From assembly GCA_963707835.1 (NCBI GenBank), contig CAVPRI010000002.1, positions 434,001 through 498,000 of the forward strand: a DNA stretch of 64,000 nt, in the 5' to 3' direction. The stretch comes from Bog-473 sp963707835. GTDB taxonomy: Bacteria > Actinomycetota > Acidimicrobiia > Acidimicrobiales > RAAP-2. The notes under the pieces were generated by a model, which saw only the letters and a program-made list of their open reading frames with translations, was not told the origin of the DNA and searched no databases. Below, one piece after another: positions 18,818 through 27,750 of the stretch; within the stretch, counting starts at the first letter, position 1, and the number at the start of each line of letters is the position of its first letter. The position numbers and the translations under genes were made by a program.

Positions 18818-19447
18818 ATGACGGGTGAGGCCGACGGACAGGGAAGTGAGCAGGTCCACGGATGGGGGGAAGCTGTCTCGCCCTCCTCCGGCCGTCCCAA
18901 GCCAGGAGACATCATCTCCGATTCAGGCCTCGCGGTGGCCCCTGAGCCCCTGGTCGGCCAAGACGTGTCCACCCCGCTCGAGGAAGACGAGCCGGAGCAC
19001 ACTATTCCGCCGAGCCCGCTGTGGGCGATGAAGGAACGTCGGCACACCCAGTGGCACCTCCTGCCGGCCCACGACCGGCACGACCGGATTCGCGAGTGCT
19101 TGGAGGCCGGCGACTACACCATCTACTGCATCGACGACGGACGGCATCATGCCATGATCGCCCGCCGTGTCGGTGTGTCGCCCAGCGCATGCGAGTACGC
19201 GCTGATCGGCCGCATTTCTCTGGATCGCTACGAGGCACTGCGCGACGAGGTCGTGCCAGTGGCCAACTGCTTCGATACGGCCACCGAGTTGAGGCTGTGC
19301 GGGGTCGTCGTCGAAGAGGCGATCCGATCGTCCAATCTCTTCGATGTCGCGGTCTACGACTCCCTCGATGAGGTTCCGAACGACTATCGCCCCGGCGCGC
19401 CGTTTCACCATTTCCAACAGGACCTGGATATCACCTCGTATGGCTGA
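18818..19447 (+). CDS. Protein of unknown function
   Basis: 209 residues from the ATG at 18818 (preceded by GGGAGG); the frame is open further upstream, but that part looks non-coding. The first 70 residues are acidic and probably disordered (PLEEDEPEHTIPP). From about residue 71 there is a compact domain with WHLLPAHDRHDRIRECLE, YTIYCIDDGRHHAMIARRVG and YEALRDEVVPVANCFDTATE. I do not recognise the family. Histidine-rich and acidic surfaces suggest nothing firm. Its divergent arrangement with a PilZ protein raises a possible signalling link, which is only inference. Confidence 0.6.
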   Translation: MTGEADGQGSEQVHGWGEAVSPSSGRPKPGDIISDSGLAVAPEPLVGQDVSTPLEEDEPEHTIPPSPLWAMKERRHTQWHLLPAHDRHDRIRECLEAGDYTIYCIDDGRHHAMIARRVGVSPSACEYALIGRISLDRYEALRDEVVPVANCFDTATELRLCGVVVEEAIRSSNLFDVAVYDSLDEVPNDYRPGAPFHHFQQDLDITSYG

Positions 19448-19621
19448 TGCTGTCGTGCCACCTGCGTTACGCCCGTGCAACACTGTTCGGGCCAGCCTTC
19501 CCGGCGTTGCCCGCGCAAGGGAGTTCTCTGGCGGATGACTGGGGTCGTGGGAGGCTTCATCGCCATCTCCATGATCGGAGCCATAGTCCAGGATCCTGGC
19601 TCCGGTTCGGGTGACGCATAG

Positions 19622-20374
19622 ATGTTCAAGAGGAGACGATCGAACGGATCTTCCCCGGGCGACGCATGGTTGGCGTGGCCGACGATGGCCGAGGCCCGAC
19701 AATCCTGGCCGGCAGTCGGGAGCAACGTTCGGCCTGATGACGTGAAAGCCGCCATTGCGAAGTGGGGACGCCTCGTGATGGTCCGATACCAGGTCGAGGC
19801 CCAAGGGAAGTTCCAGGGCCGCGCCGTTCGGTGCTGGGTCGGGACGTACCAAGTTGGCACCGTTGAGGCCAGCCTGGAAGGTGAGTTCCTCCAGTTCATC
19901 GAGTCGATGGCGGCAGAAGGACTCCCGGCGACGGCCAGGGCAAGATTTGACCGGTCCTCGACGGGTCCACGTCTGTGGATCGTGGGGGCGCCGGAGCGCC
20001 GGTCCGCGAACGCACCCTTCCTGCCGCCCTTCGTCGAGACGAATGTCGAGCTTGAGGACGCACAATCTCGCCACCTCGACGGATCCTTGGCGAACAAGGC
20101 GAAGCGGCTGACGATTCAGAAGGTCGGGAACCTGAGCAATTCGGGCGGCAAGACCTGGCTTTGGCTCGACGGTACTCGAACCGGGGCGCTCGTCGGAAGG
20201 CAACGTGACTATGTCCGCCAGGTGCTCGATGCAGGTCTGCCCGCCACCTGTTCGGCCACGATCAAGCGGCGAGCGGGGAATACCCTGGTTGTGACGGTCG
20301 ACGTGCCCGACGAACGAGAGTTCAACCCGGATGCGGCTTCGACCCTTGGCATGTCACCTTCGCCGAGTGCGTGA
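19622..20374 (+). CDS. Unknown protein with an internal domain duplication
   Basis: 250 residues from the ATG at 19622. No known family is recognised. The protein contains two related segments, roughly residues 55-125 and 160-230. Each runs through a strand with W then GT (CWVGTYQVGTV; LWLDGTRTGAL), a helix, and the shared pentapeptide GLPAT followed by an alternating strand (ARARF; SATIKRR). This two-copy layout suggests a small beta-rich binding domain used twice, loosely like HIRAN-type domains, but no catalytic residues stand out. The next gene is convergent. No operon partner is evident. Confidence 0.6.
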   Translation: MFKRRRSNGSSPGDAWLAWPTMAEARQSWPAVGSNVRPDDVKAAIAKWGRLVMVRYQVEAQGKFQGRAVRCWVGTYQVGTVEASLEGEFLQFIESMAAEGLPATARARFDRSSTGPRLWIVGAPERRSANAPFLPPFVETNVELEDAQSRHLDGSLANKAKRLTIQKVGNLSNSGGKTWLWLDGTRTGALVGRQRDYVRQVLDAGLPATCSATIKRRAGNTLVVTVDVPDEREFNPDAASTLGMSPSPSA

Positions 20375-20378
20375 ATTG

Positions 20379-21287
20379 TCAGGTGAGAAATGAGCCGATC
20401 GGCGCGACCCGTGCCTCACTGGCATCCATGATCGCCGGCATGTCTTGGGCGACATCCTCGATCGTGAGATTCTCTCGCGTGATGCCTCGGGTGACCGTCG
20501 GACACAGTCGGGCGACGTCACCACCCCCTGCGATGATCACCTCTCCGTTGAGCTCGCAAGTCTCATGGGCCATATAGGCAGCCACCGGAGAAACCAGATC
20601 GGGCTTCATGCGCTCCATGACCGCCCATACTTCGGGTGGAACTTCTCCGCCCCTCGCCTTGGCCACCGCTCCGTCGACCGCCATCCGCGTATTGGCCCGC
20701 GGCGAGACGGCATTGGCCCGAATCCCGAAGGGTAGGCATTCGGCGGCGAGGGTGCGAGTGAACGCCCACACCGCTCCTTTGGCAGCGCCGTAGCTGGTGA
20801 GTTGGTCATGAGCACCAAGACTGCCCTCTGACATGGTGTTCACGAACCGCCCGTAGCCGGCCTCGACGAAGTGGGGCCATGCGGCCCGGGTCATATTGAG
20901 TGTTCCGAAGAAGTGGACCGACATCATGCGGTGAAACTGCTCGAGGGACAGCTCGCCAAACAGATGCTTGTCGCTGATTCCAGCATTGTTCACCACTGCA
21001 TCGATCCGACCGAACTGTTCGAGCGCGCTGTTCACGATCGTGGCCGCGCCTCGTTCCTCGGCGACCGAGGCATGACATGCGACGGCCGTGCCACCGCTGG
21101 CCGCGATCTCGCCGACCACGTCCAGTGCAGGTTGGGCGGAGGATCCGCCTCCGTCGATGTCGGCGCCGTAGTCCGCTACGACCACAGCCGCGCCGCGAGA
21201 GGCGAACAACAGTGCATGGCTACGGCCGATGCCACGCCCCCCACCCGTCACGATGACGACTCGTCCGTCGAAACGCAGGTCGGCCAT
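20379..21287 (-). CDS. Short-chain dehydrogenase/reductase
   Basis: 302 residues; ATG preceded by AAGGAGGGG. Classic SDR motifs: cofactor loop TGGGRGIG (residues 15-22), NNAGI, catalytic SYGAAK (Tyr-x-x-x-Lys) and a conserved NAVSP. The acidic VVADYGAD after the second strand favours NAD(H). The length and the C-terminal extension resemble the dehydrogenase unit of multifunctional beta-oxidation (MFE-2-like) proteins, so a 3-hydroxyacyl-CoA or steroid-type substrate is plausible but not shown. Confidence 0.88.
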   Translation of the reverse strand: MADLRFDGRVVIVTGGGRGIGRSHALLFASRGAAVVVADYGADIDGGGSSAQPALDVVGEIAASGGTAVACHASVAEERGAATIVNSALEQFGRIDAVVNNAGISDKHLFGELSLEQFHRMMSVHFFGTLNMTRAAWPHFVEAGYGRFVNTMSEGSLGAHDQLTSYGAAKGAVWAFTRTLAAECLPFGIRANAVSPRANTRMAVDGAVAKARGGEVPPEVWAVMERMKPDLVSPVAAYMAHETCELNGEVIIAGGGDVARLCPTVTRGITRENLTIEDVAQDMPAIMDASEARVAPIGSFLT

Positions 21288-21422
21288 GTCCCCTCCTTGG
21301 GTCTCTCTTGGCAGAACTTAGGGCCATGGTGTTGTCTTGGTGCGGATTTGGCCCTTCGTGCCTTTCGCAGGCCGTGATCCGGTCGTCCGGTCCTTTACGT
21401 CGTGCAGTGGACCCCGAGTTCG

Positions 21423-21866
21423 TCACGCTGTCCGGGACTCGGGATCTGTACTACCCGTGTCCTCCGGGCGTGTGGAGCGCTCGCCGTCACGAGCGCCACT
21501 CGTCCCGCGAGGGGGCTCCTCTGCCTGAACGCGTCGATTCGCCTGGAGAGGCTGCGTCGTTCCCGCGGAGAGGTCGGTTGATCGGAGACTTCCCCGCACG
21601 CGGTGCGCCCGGTGCGCCAGCCCGATGACAAAGACGAGGACAGCGCCGCTGAGTGCCGCGACCAACAAGGCCACGACGACGGGAACGTGCCCGGATGCCG
21701 CGAAGAATTCGATTTGCACCGATCGCGTGTTCTGAGCCAGGAAGTCGACCAGGGCGATGCCGACCACAAGGCCGACCAAGAGAAACATCCAGGTGCGACG
21801 CTCCACCTTGAGAAAGGTACGGGAACCACCCGAACCGGAAGGAGCGGGCGTCTTGGTTCTGGGCAT
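21423..21866 (-). CDS. LapA-domain small membrane protein
   Basis: 147 residues from the ATG at 21866; a longer frame upstream lacks family character. The N-terminal 20 residues are basic and polar. Two membrane segments (WMFLLVGLVVGIALVDFLAQN and VVVALLVAALSGAVLVFVIG) are separated by NTRSVQIEFF, which is the LapA/YciS arrangement. The polar tail is probably disordered. In Proteobacteria the family helps LPS assembly; in Gram-positive relatives the role is unclear. Confidence 0.78.
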   Translation of the reverse strand: MPRTKTPAPSGSGGSRTFLKVERRTWMFLLVGLVVGIALVDFLAQNTRSVQIEFFAASGHVPVVVALLVAALSGAVLVFVIGLAHRAHRVRGSLRSTDLSAGTTQPLQANRRVQAEEPPRGTSGARDGERSTRPEDTGSTDPESRTA

Positions 21867-21982
21867 CACACATTGTGTACCCGATTCCTCTGGCCGACGA
21901 ACGGGCGGCGCCTCGCGTGAGGAGGGCGGTGAGGTGGCTCGTCGGTGGGATCGGAAGCGAGCGCCGCCATCGCCTGAAACGT

Positions 21983-22612
21983 TCACCCGAGCGTCAGGTG
22001 GTCTCCGAAGAAGGCGAGGAGGCGAGCCCAGCCGTCGGCAGCAGCCATGGGCTCGTAGCTCGGGTCACCATCTCGCATGAAGGCATGCCCGTTCTCGGGG
22101 TACACGTGCACGATGTCCCCGTGGTAGGCCTGCACGGCGGCAATGGAGTCCGCTGAGATGTGCTCGTCTCGGCCACCGAAGAGGAGCAGCGCGGGGCAGT
22201 GGAGCTCACCGAGCTCTGGCGCATAGTCGCCGTAGAAGGACACCACGGCGTCGATTCCGAGATCCTCCGCCCACTTGGCGCCTCGGTAGGAGATGCGCCC
22301 CCCGAGGCAGAAGCCGGTGAGTCCTATCGACGCGGCACCCAGATCGTGCAGGGCGGTGATGGCCTGCTGAAGGTCGTCCCTCAGGTCCTCGTCGGTGATG
22401 GCGTTAATGGAGGTCCACCAGTCCTCGTCGCGTGGGCCGCCGGTGCGGGAGAAGAAGTCGGGAGCCACCACCGCGTAGCCCTCGCCGGCGAGCCGCTCTG
22501 TGAAGCGCAGGATCTGCGTGGTCAGACCCAGGCCTTCGTGGGCCACGATCACCCCGCGGCCGGTTGGCTGAGGGGGTCGGGAGGCGAAGTATGGGAGCGC
22601 GAGGTCGGTCAT
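21983..22612 (-). CDS. Dienelactone hydrolase family protein
   Basis: 209 residues with an alpha/beta-hydrolase fold. The triad reads Cys in GFCLGGR (about residue 98), Asp in FGGRDEH and His in ENGHAF, the order of dienelactone hydrolases. The early VIVAHEGLGL provides the oxyanion glutamate region. Members open lactone rings in chlorocatechol degradation, but many have other esterase roles. Adjacent genes (LapA protein, alcohol dehydrogenase) do not define a pathway. Confidence 0.88.
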   Translation of the reverse strand: MTDLALPYFASRPPQPTGRGVIVAHEGLGLTTQILRFTERLAGEGYAVVAPDFFSRTGGPRDEDWWTSINAITDEDLRDDLQQAITALHDLGAASIGLTGFCLGGRISYRGAKWAEDLGIDAVVSFYGDYAPELGELHCPALLLFGGRDEHISADSIAAVQAYHGDIVHVYPENGHAFMRDGDPSYEPMAAADGWARLLAFFGDHLTLG

Positions 22613-22731
22613 GGCAGCAGTCTGCCCGAAACGGCCCCCGCAGGGACGGAGTGACCTTGGCCCCTATCTGCCCTCCGCCATCGCCCCTAGCGTCGACTTG
22701 GTTCGATCGGCATGGACTCGGGAGGAACGAG

Positions 22732-23788
22732 ATGAAGGCGCTGCGTCTCACAGCATGGAAATCCGACCCGGAGCTCGTTCGACGTTCCCGAACCGGTCCC
22801 TGGACCGGGGCAGGTGGTGGTCCGTATCGGTGGGGCCGGGGCCTGCCACTCGGATCTGCACCTGATGCGCGATTTCGAGGCGGGCTCGTTGCCGTGGGGT
22901 CCTCCCTTCACCCTGGGTCACGAGAACGCGGGGTGGGTCCACGCCGTGGGTGAGGGGGTGACCGGGATCGAAATCGGTCAGGCCATCGCCGTCTACGGAC
23001 CGTGGGGGTGCGGGAATTGCCCGCGCTGCCTGCTCGGGATCGAGACCTACTGCGACGACCCGACCCATGCCCCCGTGCCGATGGGGGGCGGGGGCCTCGG
23101 CCTCGATGGCGGCATGGCCGAGTTCATGCTCGTGCCTTCGGTGCGTCACCTCGTCCCCCTCCCCGAGGGTCTTACTCCACGGGAGGCAGCACCGCTCACT
23201 GATGCCGGGTTGACCCCCTATCACGCCGTACGTCGCAGCCTGCCGAAGTTGACGCCGGGATCCACCGCGGTGGTGATCGGGGTGGGCGGTCTCGGGCACC
23301 TGGGTATCCAGATCCTCAAGGCCACGACGGCGGCCCGGGTGGTGGCGGTCGACCTCCGGGAAGAGGCGGTGACGCTGGCCCAGGGCCTCGGAGTCGACCT
23401 GGCCCTCGTCCCCGGGGACGATGCGGCCGCACAGATACGTTCGGTGACCGGGGGCCGGGGGGCGGACGTCGTGATCGATTTCGTGGGTTCCGACACCACC
23501 CTTGCGCTGGCGGCCGCGGTGACCAGGTCGCTCGGGGACCTCACCATCGTGGGCATCGCCGGAGGCACGCTGCCCGTCTCGTTCTTCTCCGTGCCCTACG
23601 AGGTGTCGATCCAGACGACGTACTGGGGCAGCCGTCCCGAGTTGGTCGAGGTGCTCGATCTCGGTGCCCGGGGTCTGATCCGGCCCACCATCACCACCTT
23701 CTCCCTCGACGACGCGGTGCGGGCGTATAGCGCCTTGGCGGCTGGCGAGATCGAGGGGCGCGCGGTGGTGATCCCGGAGCTCATCTGA
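22732..23788 (+). CDS. Zinc-dependent alcohol dehydrogenase (MDR), frame broken near 22778
   Basis: About 352 residues. The ATG at 22732 follows GGAGG at 22721-22725 and begins MKALRLTAW. One extra T in GTT at 22777-22779 breaks the frame; without it the protein continues VDVPEPVPGPGQVVVRIGG without interruption. Catalytic zinc ligands lie in GACHSDLH and GHENAG. Four structural-zinc cysteines are in GCGNCPRCLLGIETYC, and the NAD fold is IGVGGLGHLGIQ. The enzyme oxidises alcohols or reduces aldehydes with NAD(H). The frame break near the N-terminus would be inactivating if real. Confidence 0.87.
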
Positions 23789-23790
23789 GC

Positions 23791-25294
23791 TCACCGCAAG
23801 GCGAAGGGTGCGGGCCCGGTGTAGTGGAAGTGCCAGAGCCCGACGACGGACGCCGACAGCAGCACGACGAGGAGGACGCACAGCAGCCAACGCGGGTCGA
23901 GGCGTCGCTCCAGGGGGGCCACGCGGACCACCGCGGGGAGCACGGCGACGAGGAGCATGGGGAGAAGCGCCAGGAAGTACCGGGTCGGAACCTCTTCGAT
24001 GAGCGGGGCGTGATAGGCGTTCCAGTTCGTGTAGGCGATGACATAGATGGAGACGGACACCACCACCACCCCGGCGAAGAGGCAGATCCGGCTGGTCAGG
24101 TCCAGGCCCTGCACCGAGCCCTTTTCGTTCACGACGATGCTCACCAGGAACGTGGCCAACGCCAGGAGCACGATCCACCAGGGCTCCTGGTAGCTGGCCA
24201 GCCGCCCGAAGAGCTGTTGGAGCGTGCTCAGTCCCGCATGGTCCAACGACCTACCGAGCGCGGCCAGGAAGACCCAGGGTCGTGTCAGGACGAGCATGGT
24301 CTGGTGGTGGATCTCGATACGGCGGAACGCGTACTTGTCCACGCCGGTGTCCAAGAAGAGGTGCGGTCGGTCCTGGGACAGGGAATGCGCTCCCTGGTAC
24401 GAGCCCCAGCCGATGGCCAGGAGTGCTCCGGCCCCGAGGATCCCGCCCAGGGCGAGGGCAATTCGGCCGCGCTCGGCGCCACGCCGGGATGAGCAGGAGC
24501 CCGGCCAAGAGGATGTAGGGAGGTTTGGCGAGCGCTAAGAGCACCACCGCCAGCCCCACCTCCACCAGGCTCTGCCGTACCTTTTCCGTGGGCACGACGC
24601 TCAGGTGAAGGGCCTCGGCCACGACCACGAAGGTCAGGGCCATCGTGAGCCCGTCCGCCGAGACCGTCGAGGCCTGGTTCAGGGCGGCCGGTACGAGCCC
24701 ACCGGCGACGAGGATCCACCGGTGCACCGGCAGACGGCGCACGGCCAGGGCGAGTAGGGAAGCGTAGGCGAGCACGCCGGCGAAACGCGCCAGGTAGAGG
24801 AGGGCCAAGGTGGAGAGCCCGAGAAGTCGCCCGACGACGAGGGCTGGGACGTAGGCGGCGTATGCGCCGGGCCCGTACGAGGCGGCGTTGGCCAGCGAGA
24901 CGAACTCCGTGGGCCCACTGGGGGCCGGCGCACCCAGCAGATGGAGGAAGGCGACATGGTCCGGGTTGACATACGAGGAGATGCTGAGCGCTTGAGCTTC
25001 TTGGGCGAATCGGACGGGTAGATACGCCCCGTAGACGCCGTCGTGCTTCGTCGTCAGGACTGAGCCTCGTGAGATCTGGAACGCCCGCGTGAAGTGGTCG
25101 CGCTCGTCCGCACCGGTGAACGGAGGGGTCAGGACCGCGATGAGGAGCCCGAAGAGCAGTACCAGAACGGCGGCCACCAGCCAGGGCCGATCGAGGACGC
25201 GTCGCAGCGACGGCCCGCGTGTCGGGGCCGGCCGCTTTTCGCCCAGCTGTGGGATGGTTTCGGTGGCCTCTTCGGCGTGCTGAGTTGTCGACAC
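23791..25294 (-). CDS. DUF2142 polytopic membrane protein, frame broken near 24487
   Basis: About 500 residues, mostly hydrophobic. After a short cytosolic N-terminus a first helix leads into the DUF2142 hallmark PPFTGADERDHFTRAFQIS, with a long periplasmic segment and many further helices (LALAKPPYILLAGLLLIP). At the GGG run 24486-24488 one extra base breaks the frame. The second part resumes with RRGAERGRIALALGGILG and ends in further helices. The family is thought to be GT-C-like and linked to surface polysaccharides. It ends 3 bases from the convergent alcohol dehydrogenase. Confidence 0.78.
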
Positions 25295-25360
25295 GACTGC
25301 TCTGTGGGGTGGTCCGACCCTAAGCGACGAGGCGGTGCTCGGCGACGATGCCCGGCATGT

Positions 25361-27382
25361 TCACCGGGTCAATGCCGGACTCGGAGGGGACTTCGCCACG
25401 ACGAGCCGGGCGTCGAGGTGACGGAGGCCCGCTCGGGCCAGCAGGGGCAGCGCGACGGGCCTGATGTACTGGCCCCCCGCTGGGCTGGGGTGGATCCCGT
25501 CGGTGTCACGGACCTGCACGCCGTCGAGCATGAGGGTGAAGTGCCCCTGTGGGCAGAGCAACTTGTTGAGGTCGAGCACGGATGCCGTCCCATGGGAGTC
25601 GGCGGCCACCAGGCGCACGATCTGGTTGTACGCGTCGACGCGACGAGGATCGTTCATGGGGTCGGGCAAGCCGTTCTGGCCCACGAGGTCGGTGTTGGCG
25701 TAGAGCGCGGTGGAGAGCACGACGTGGGCGCCGTGGCTCGCACCGGTGGCCACGGCCTCCTCGAGCAGGCGCAGCATGGCCCGGCGGAGGACGGGGTCCT
25801 CGAGGTTGCGCCAGCGGCCCTGGTAGAGGCGATCGGCGAGCTCCCAGCGGCCGACGCCGATGAGGACCACGTCAGGGTTTGTCTGGGCGACATCGGAGGC
25901 CCACGTCGATCGCCAGTCCGGACAGCCCTCGGGCTGTGGCCTGGGTGACCCGCCCTCCATGATCTGGGTTCCAGAGAACAGGTCGCAGTTCAACGTGGCC
26001 TTGGTGTCGAACTGCACGCCCCAACGCTCGGATTGGTAGTCGAGTCCGAAGCTCAGCTCCACCATCACGGAATCGCCGAGGACCAAGGCGTGGACAGGCT
26101 CGGTCGTGGTCGGTGCGACCGGGGTCGCACGCGCCGCCGCGGTGTTGAGTTGCGCGGCCGACTGACCGGGCGAGGGCAGTGTGGCCAACACGAGCGCCAC
26201 CACGGTGATGGCGACCGCGACCGGGATTATCGCCATACGCCGCCAGCTCACGAACGGCTGGAGCCCACGGATCCGGGACTCGACGAAGTGGTAGGAGGCG
26301 GCCGCGACGACCAGGGTGACGGTGAGCCTCACGGCCAGGAGCCAGCCCCCCGAGAGATGCGTTCGTGAGCCGTCGAGCAGGAGGAAGATCGGCCAGTGGT
26401 AGAGATAGATCCCGTAGGAGATGCGGCCGACGTAGCGCAACGGAGGCAACGAGAACAGCCGGTCCGTCGGCGATCCGGGCGTCCCCACCACCGACGCCAG
26501 AACAGCGACGGTGGCGAGTGCGACGAGGAGGAAGCCGCCCTCGTAGAGGAAACGAGCCTGTCCGTCGACGGCGTGGAGGCACCACACGAGGAACACCAGC
26601 CCAGCCAGTCCGGTGATCGGCAATGCCCGGCGCATCCAGTGGTGTGGGGCGTGGCGCCGGGGCTGACCGGGTGTTCCCTTCCACAGCGCGGCGAGCGAGG
26701 CCCCGATCATGACCTCTTGGAGCCGGACGTCGGTGCCGAAGTAGAGGCGCGACGGAGCGGCCCCGTGGTGGAACAGGAAGAGGCACCACAGCGCCGAGGC
26801 GGCGGCCAACGTGACGGCGACCACGGTCAATCCCCGCGTGCGCCACCGACGCAGCACGAACAGGGTCACCGCGGGCCACACCAGGTAGAACTGTTCCTCC
26901 ACGGCGAGCGACCACGTATGGAGCAGTGGCGACGGAGGCCCGGTCTGGACGAAGTAGTTCTGGCCGGTGACGACGTAGCGCCAGTTGGCGAAATACCCGA
27001 GGGTGGCCAGCGCGTCGCCGCGCAGTGCGGCGGTGTCGGAGCTCGGGACGAGCAGGAAGGCGAAGACCGACACACCGACGATGGTGAGCAAGAGGGCCGG
27101 GAGGAGACGACGGGCGCGGCGGGCGTAGAAGCTCTTGAAGCTGATGCCGTCGGTGGCCCTGAATTCCGAGATGAGGAGAGAGGTGATCAGGAACCCCGAG
27201 ATCACGAAGAAGATGTCGACCCCGAGGAGGCCGCCCCGGAACCAGCCCACACCACCGTGGAACAAGAGGACCCCACCGACGGCGAGCGCCCGCATCCCGT
27301 CGAGACCGGGCACGTAGCGCCAGCCTCGGGCGGGAACGATCTCAGCGGCCTCGGTGCTCACGATCGCATCGGTCATCGGCAA
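25361..27382 (-). CDS. OafA/YrhL-type O-acyltransferase with SGNH domain
   Basis: 673 residues. The N-terminal two-thirds is an acyltransferase-3 membrane domain with the expected early GLDGMRALAV, GVDIFFVISGFLI and YARRARRLLPAL and about ten helices, including HTWSLAVEEQFYLVWP. A periplasmic SGNH-hydrolase-like domain follows: LVLGDSVMV (Ser), GVGRWE and DGIHPSPAG (Asp and His). Such two-domain proteins move acetyl or other acyl groups onto surface glycans or peptidoglycan. It neighbours the DUF2142 gene, supporting an envelope role. The substrate is unknown. Confidence 0.92.
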   Translation of the reverse strand: MPMTDAIVSTEAAEIVPARGWRYVPGLDGMRALAVGGVLLFHGGVGWFRGGLLGVDIFFVISGFLITSLLISEFRATDGISFKSFYARRARRLLPALLLTIVGVSVFAFLLVPSSDTAALRGDALATLGYFANWRYVVTGQNYFVQTGPPSPLLHTWSLAVEEQFYLVWPAVTLFVLRRWRTRGLTVVAVTLAAASALWCLFLFHHGAAPSRLYFGTDVRLQEVMIGASLAALWKGTPGQPRRHAPHHWMRRALPITGLAGLVFLVWCLHAVDGQARFLYEGGFLLVALATVAVLASVVGTPGSPTDRLFSLPPLRYVGRISYGIYLYHWPIFLLLDGSRTHLSGGWLLAVRLTVTLVVAAASYHFVESRIRGLQPFVSWRRMAIIPVAVAITVVALVLATLPSPGQSAAQLNTAAARATPVAPTTTEPVHALVLGDSVMVELSFGLDYQSERWGVQFDTKATLNCDLFSGTQIMEGGSPRPQPEGCPDWRSTWASDVAQTNPDVVLIGVGRWELADRLYQGRWRNLEDPVLRRAMLRLLEEAVATGASHGAHVVLSTALYANTDLVGQNGLPDPMNDPRRVDAYNQIVRLVAADSHGTASVLDLNKLLCPQGHFTLMLDGVQVRDTDGIHPSPAGGQYIRPVALPLLARAGLRHLDARLVVAKSPPSPALTR

Positions 27383-27575
27383 AGGTGGCCCCGGAACCCG
27401 GAGCCGGTCGCACCCATCCCCCTCAGGACGTCATCTCCGGCTGAGGGCGAAGCCTACTGCGCTCCGACCGCACCGCCCCCTATGGTGGTGCGGTCGTGGT
27501 GGCCTTGACCAGCACGACGGGATCAGGCTCGCCGAGATCGGGGCGTTCGTAGCGAACCAAGGAGGAGATCAGCAC

Positions 27576-27731
27576 ATGACGGCACCCAAGACACGGCTGC
27601 AGTGCCCGTGCGGGGAGTTCCTGCAGGGCAAGGACGAGGACGACCTCGTGGAGAAGGCCATGCAGCACCTACGCGAGCGGCACCCCGACATGGAGTACGA
27701 GCGGGAGCACATCTTGTTCATGGCCTACTGA
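27576..27731 (+). CDS. DUF1059 small protein
   Basis: 51 residues, ATG preceded by GGAGGAG at 27561-27567. The CPCGEFLQGKDEDDLVEKAMQ segment, with two cysteines followed by a helix and an HLRERHP tail, matches the DUF1059 pattern of small actinobacterial proteins. The CxC pair could bind metal. The function is unknown. Confidence 0.8.
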   Translation: MTAPKTRLQCPCGEFLQGKDEDDLVEKAMQHLRERHPDMEYEREHILFMAY

Positions 27732-27750
27732 AAGGCCGTCCGACCCCGCT

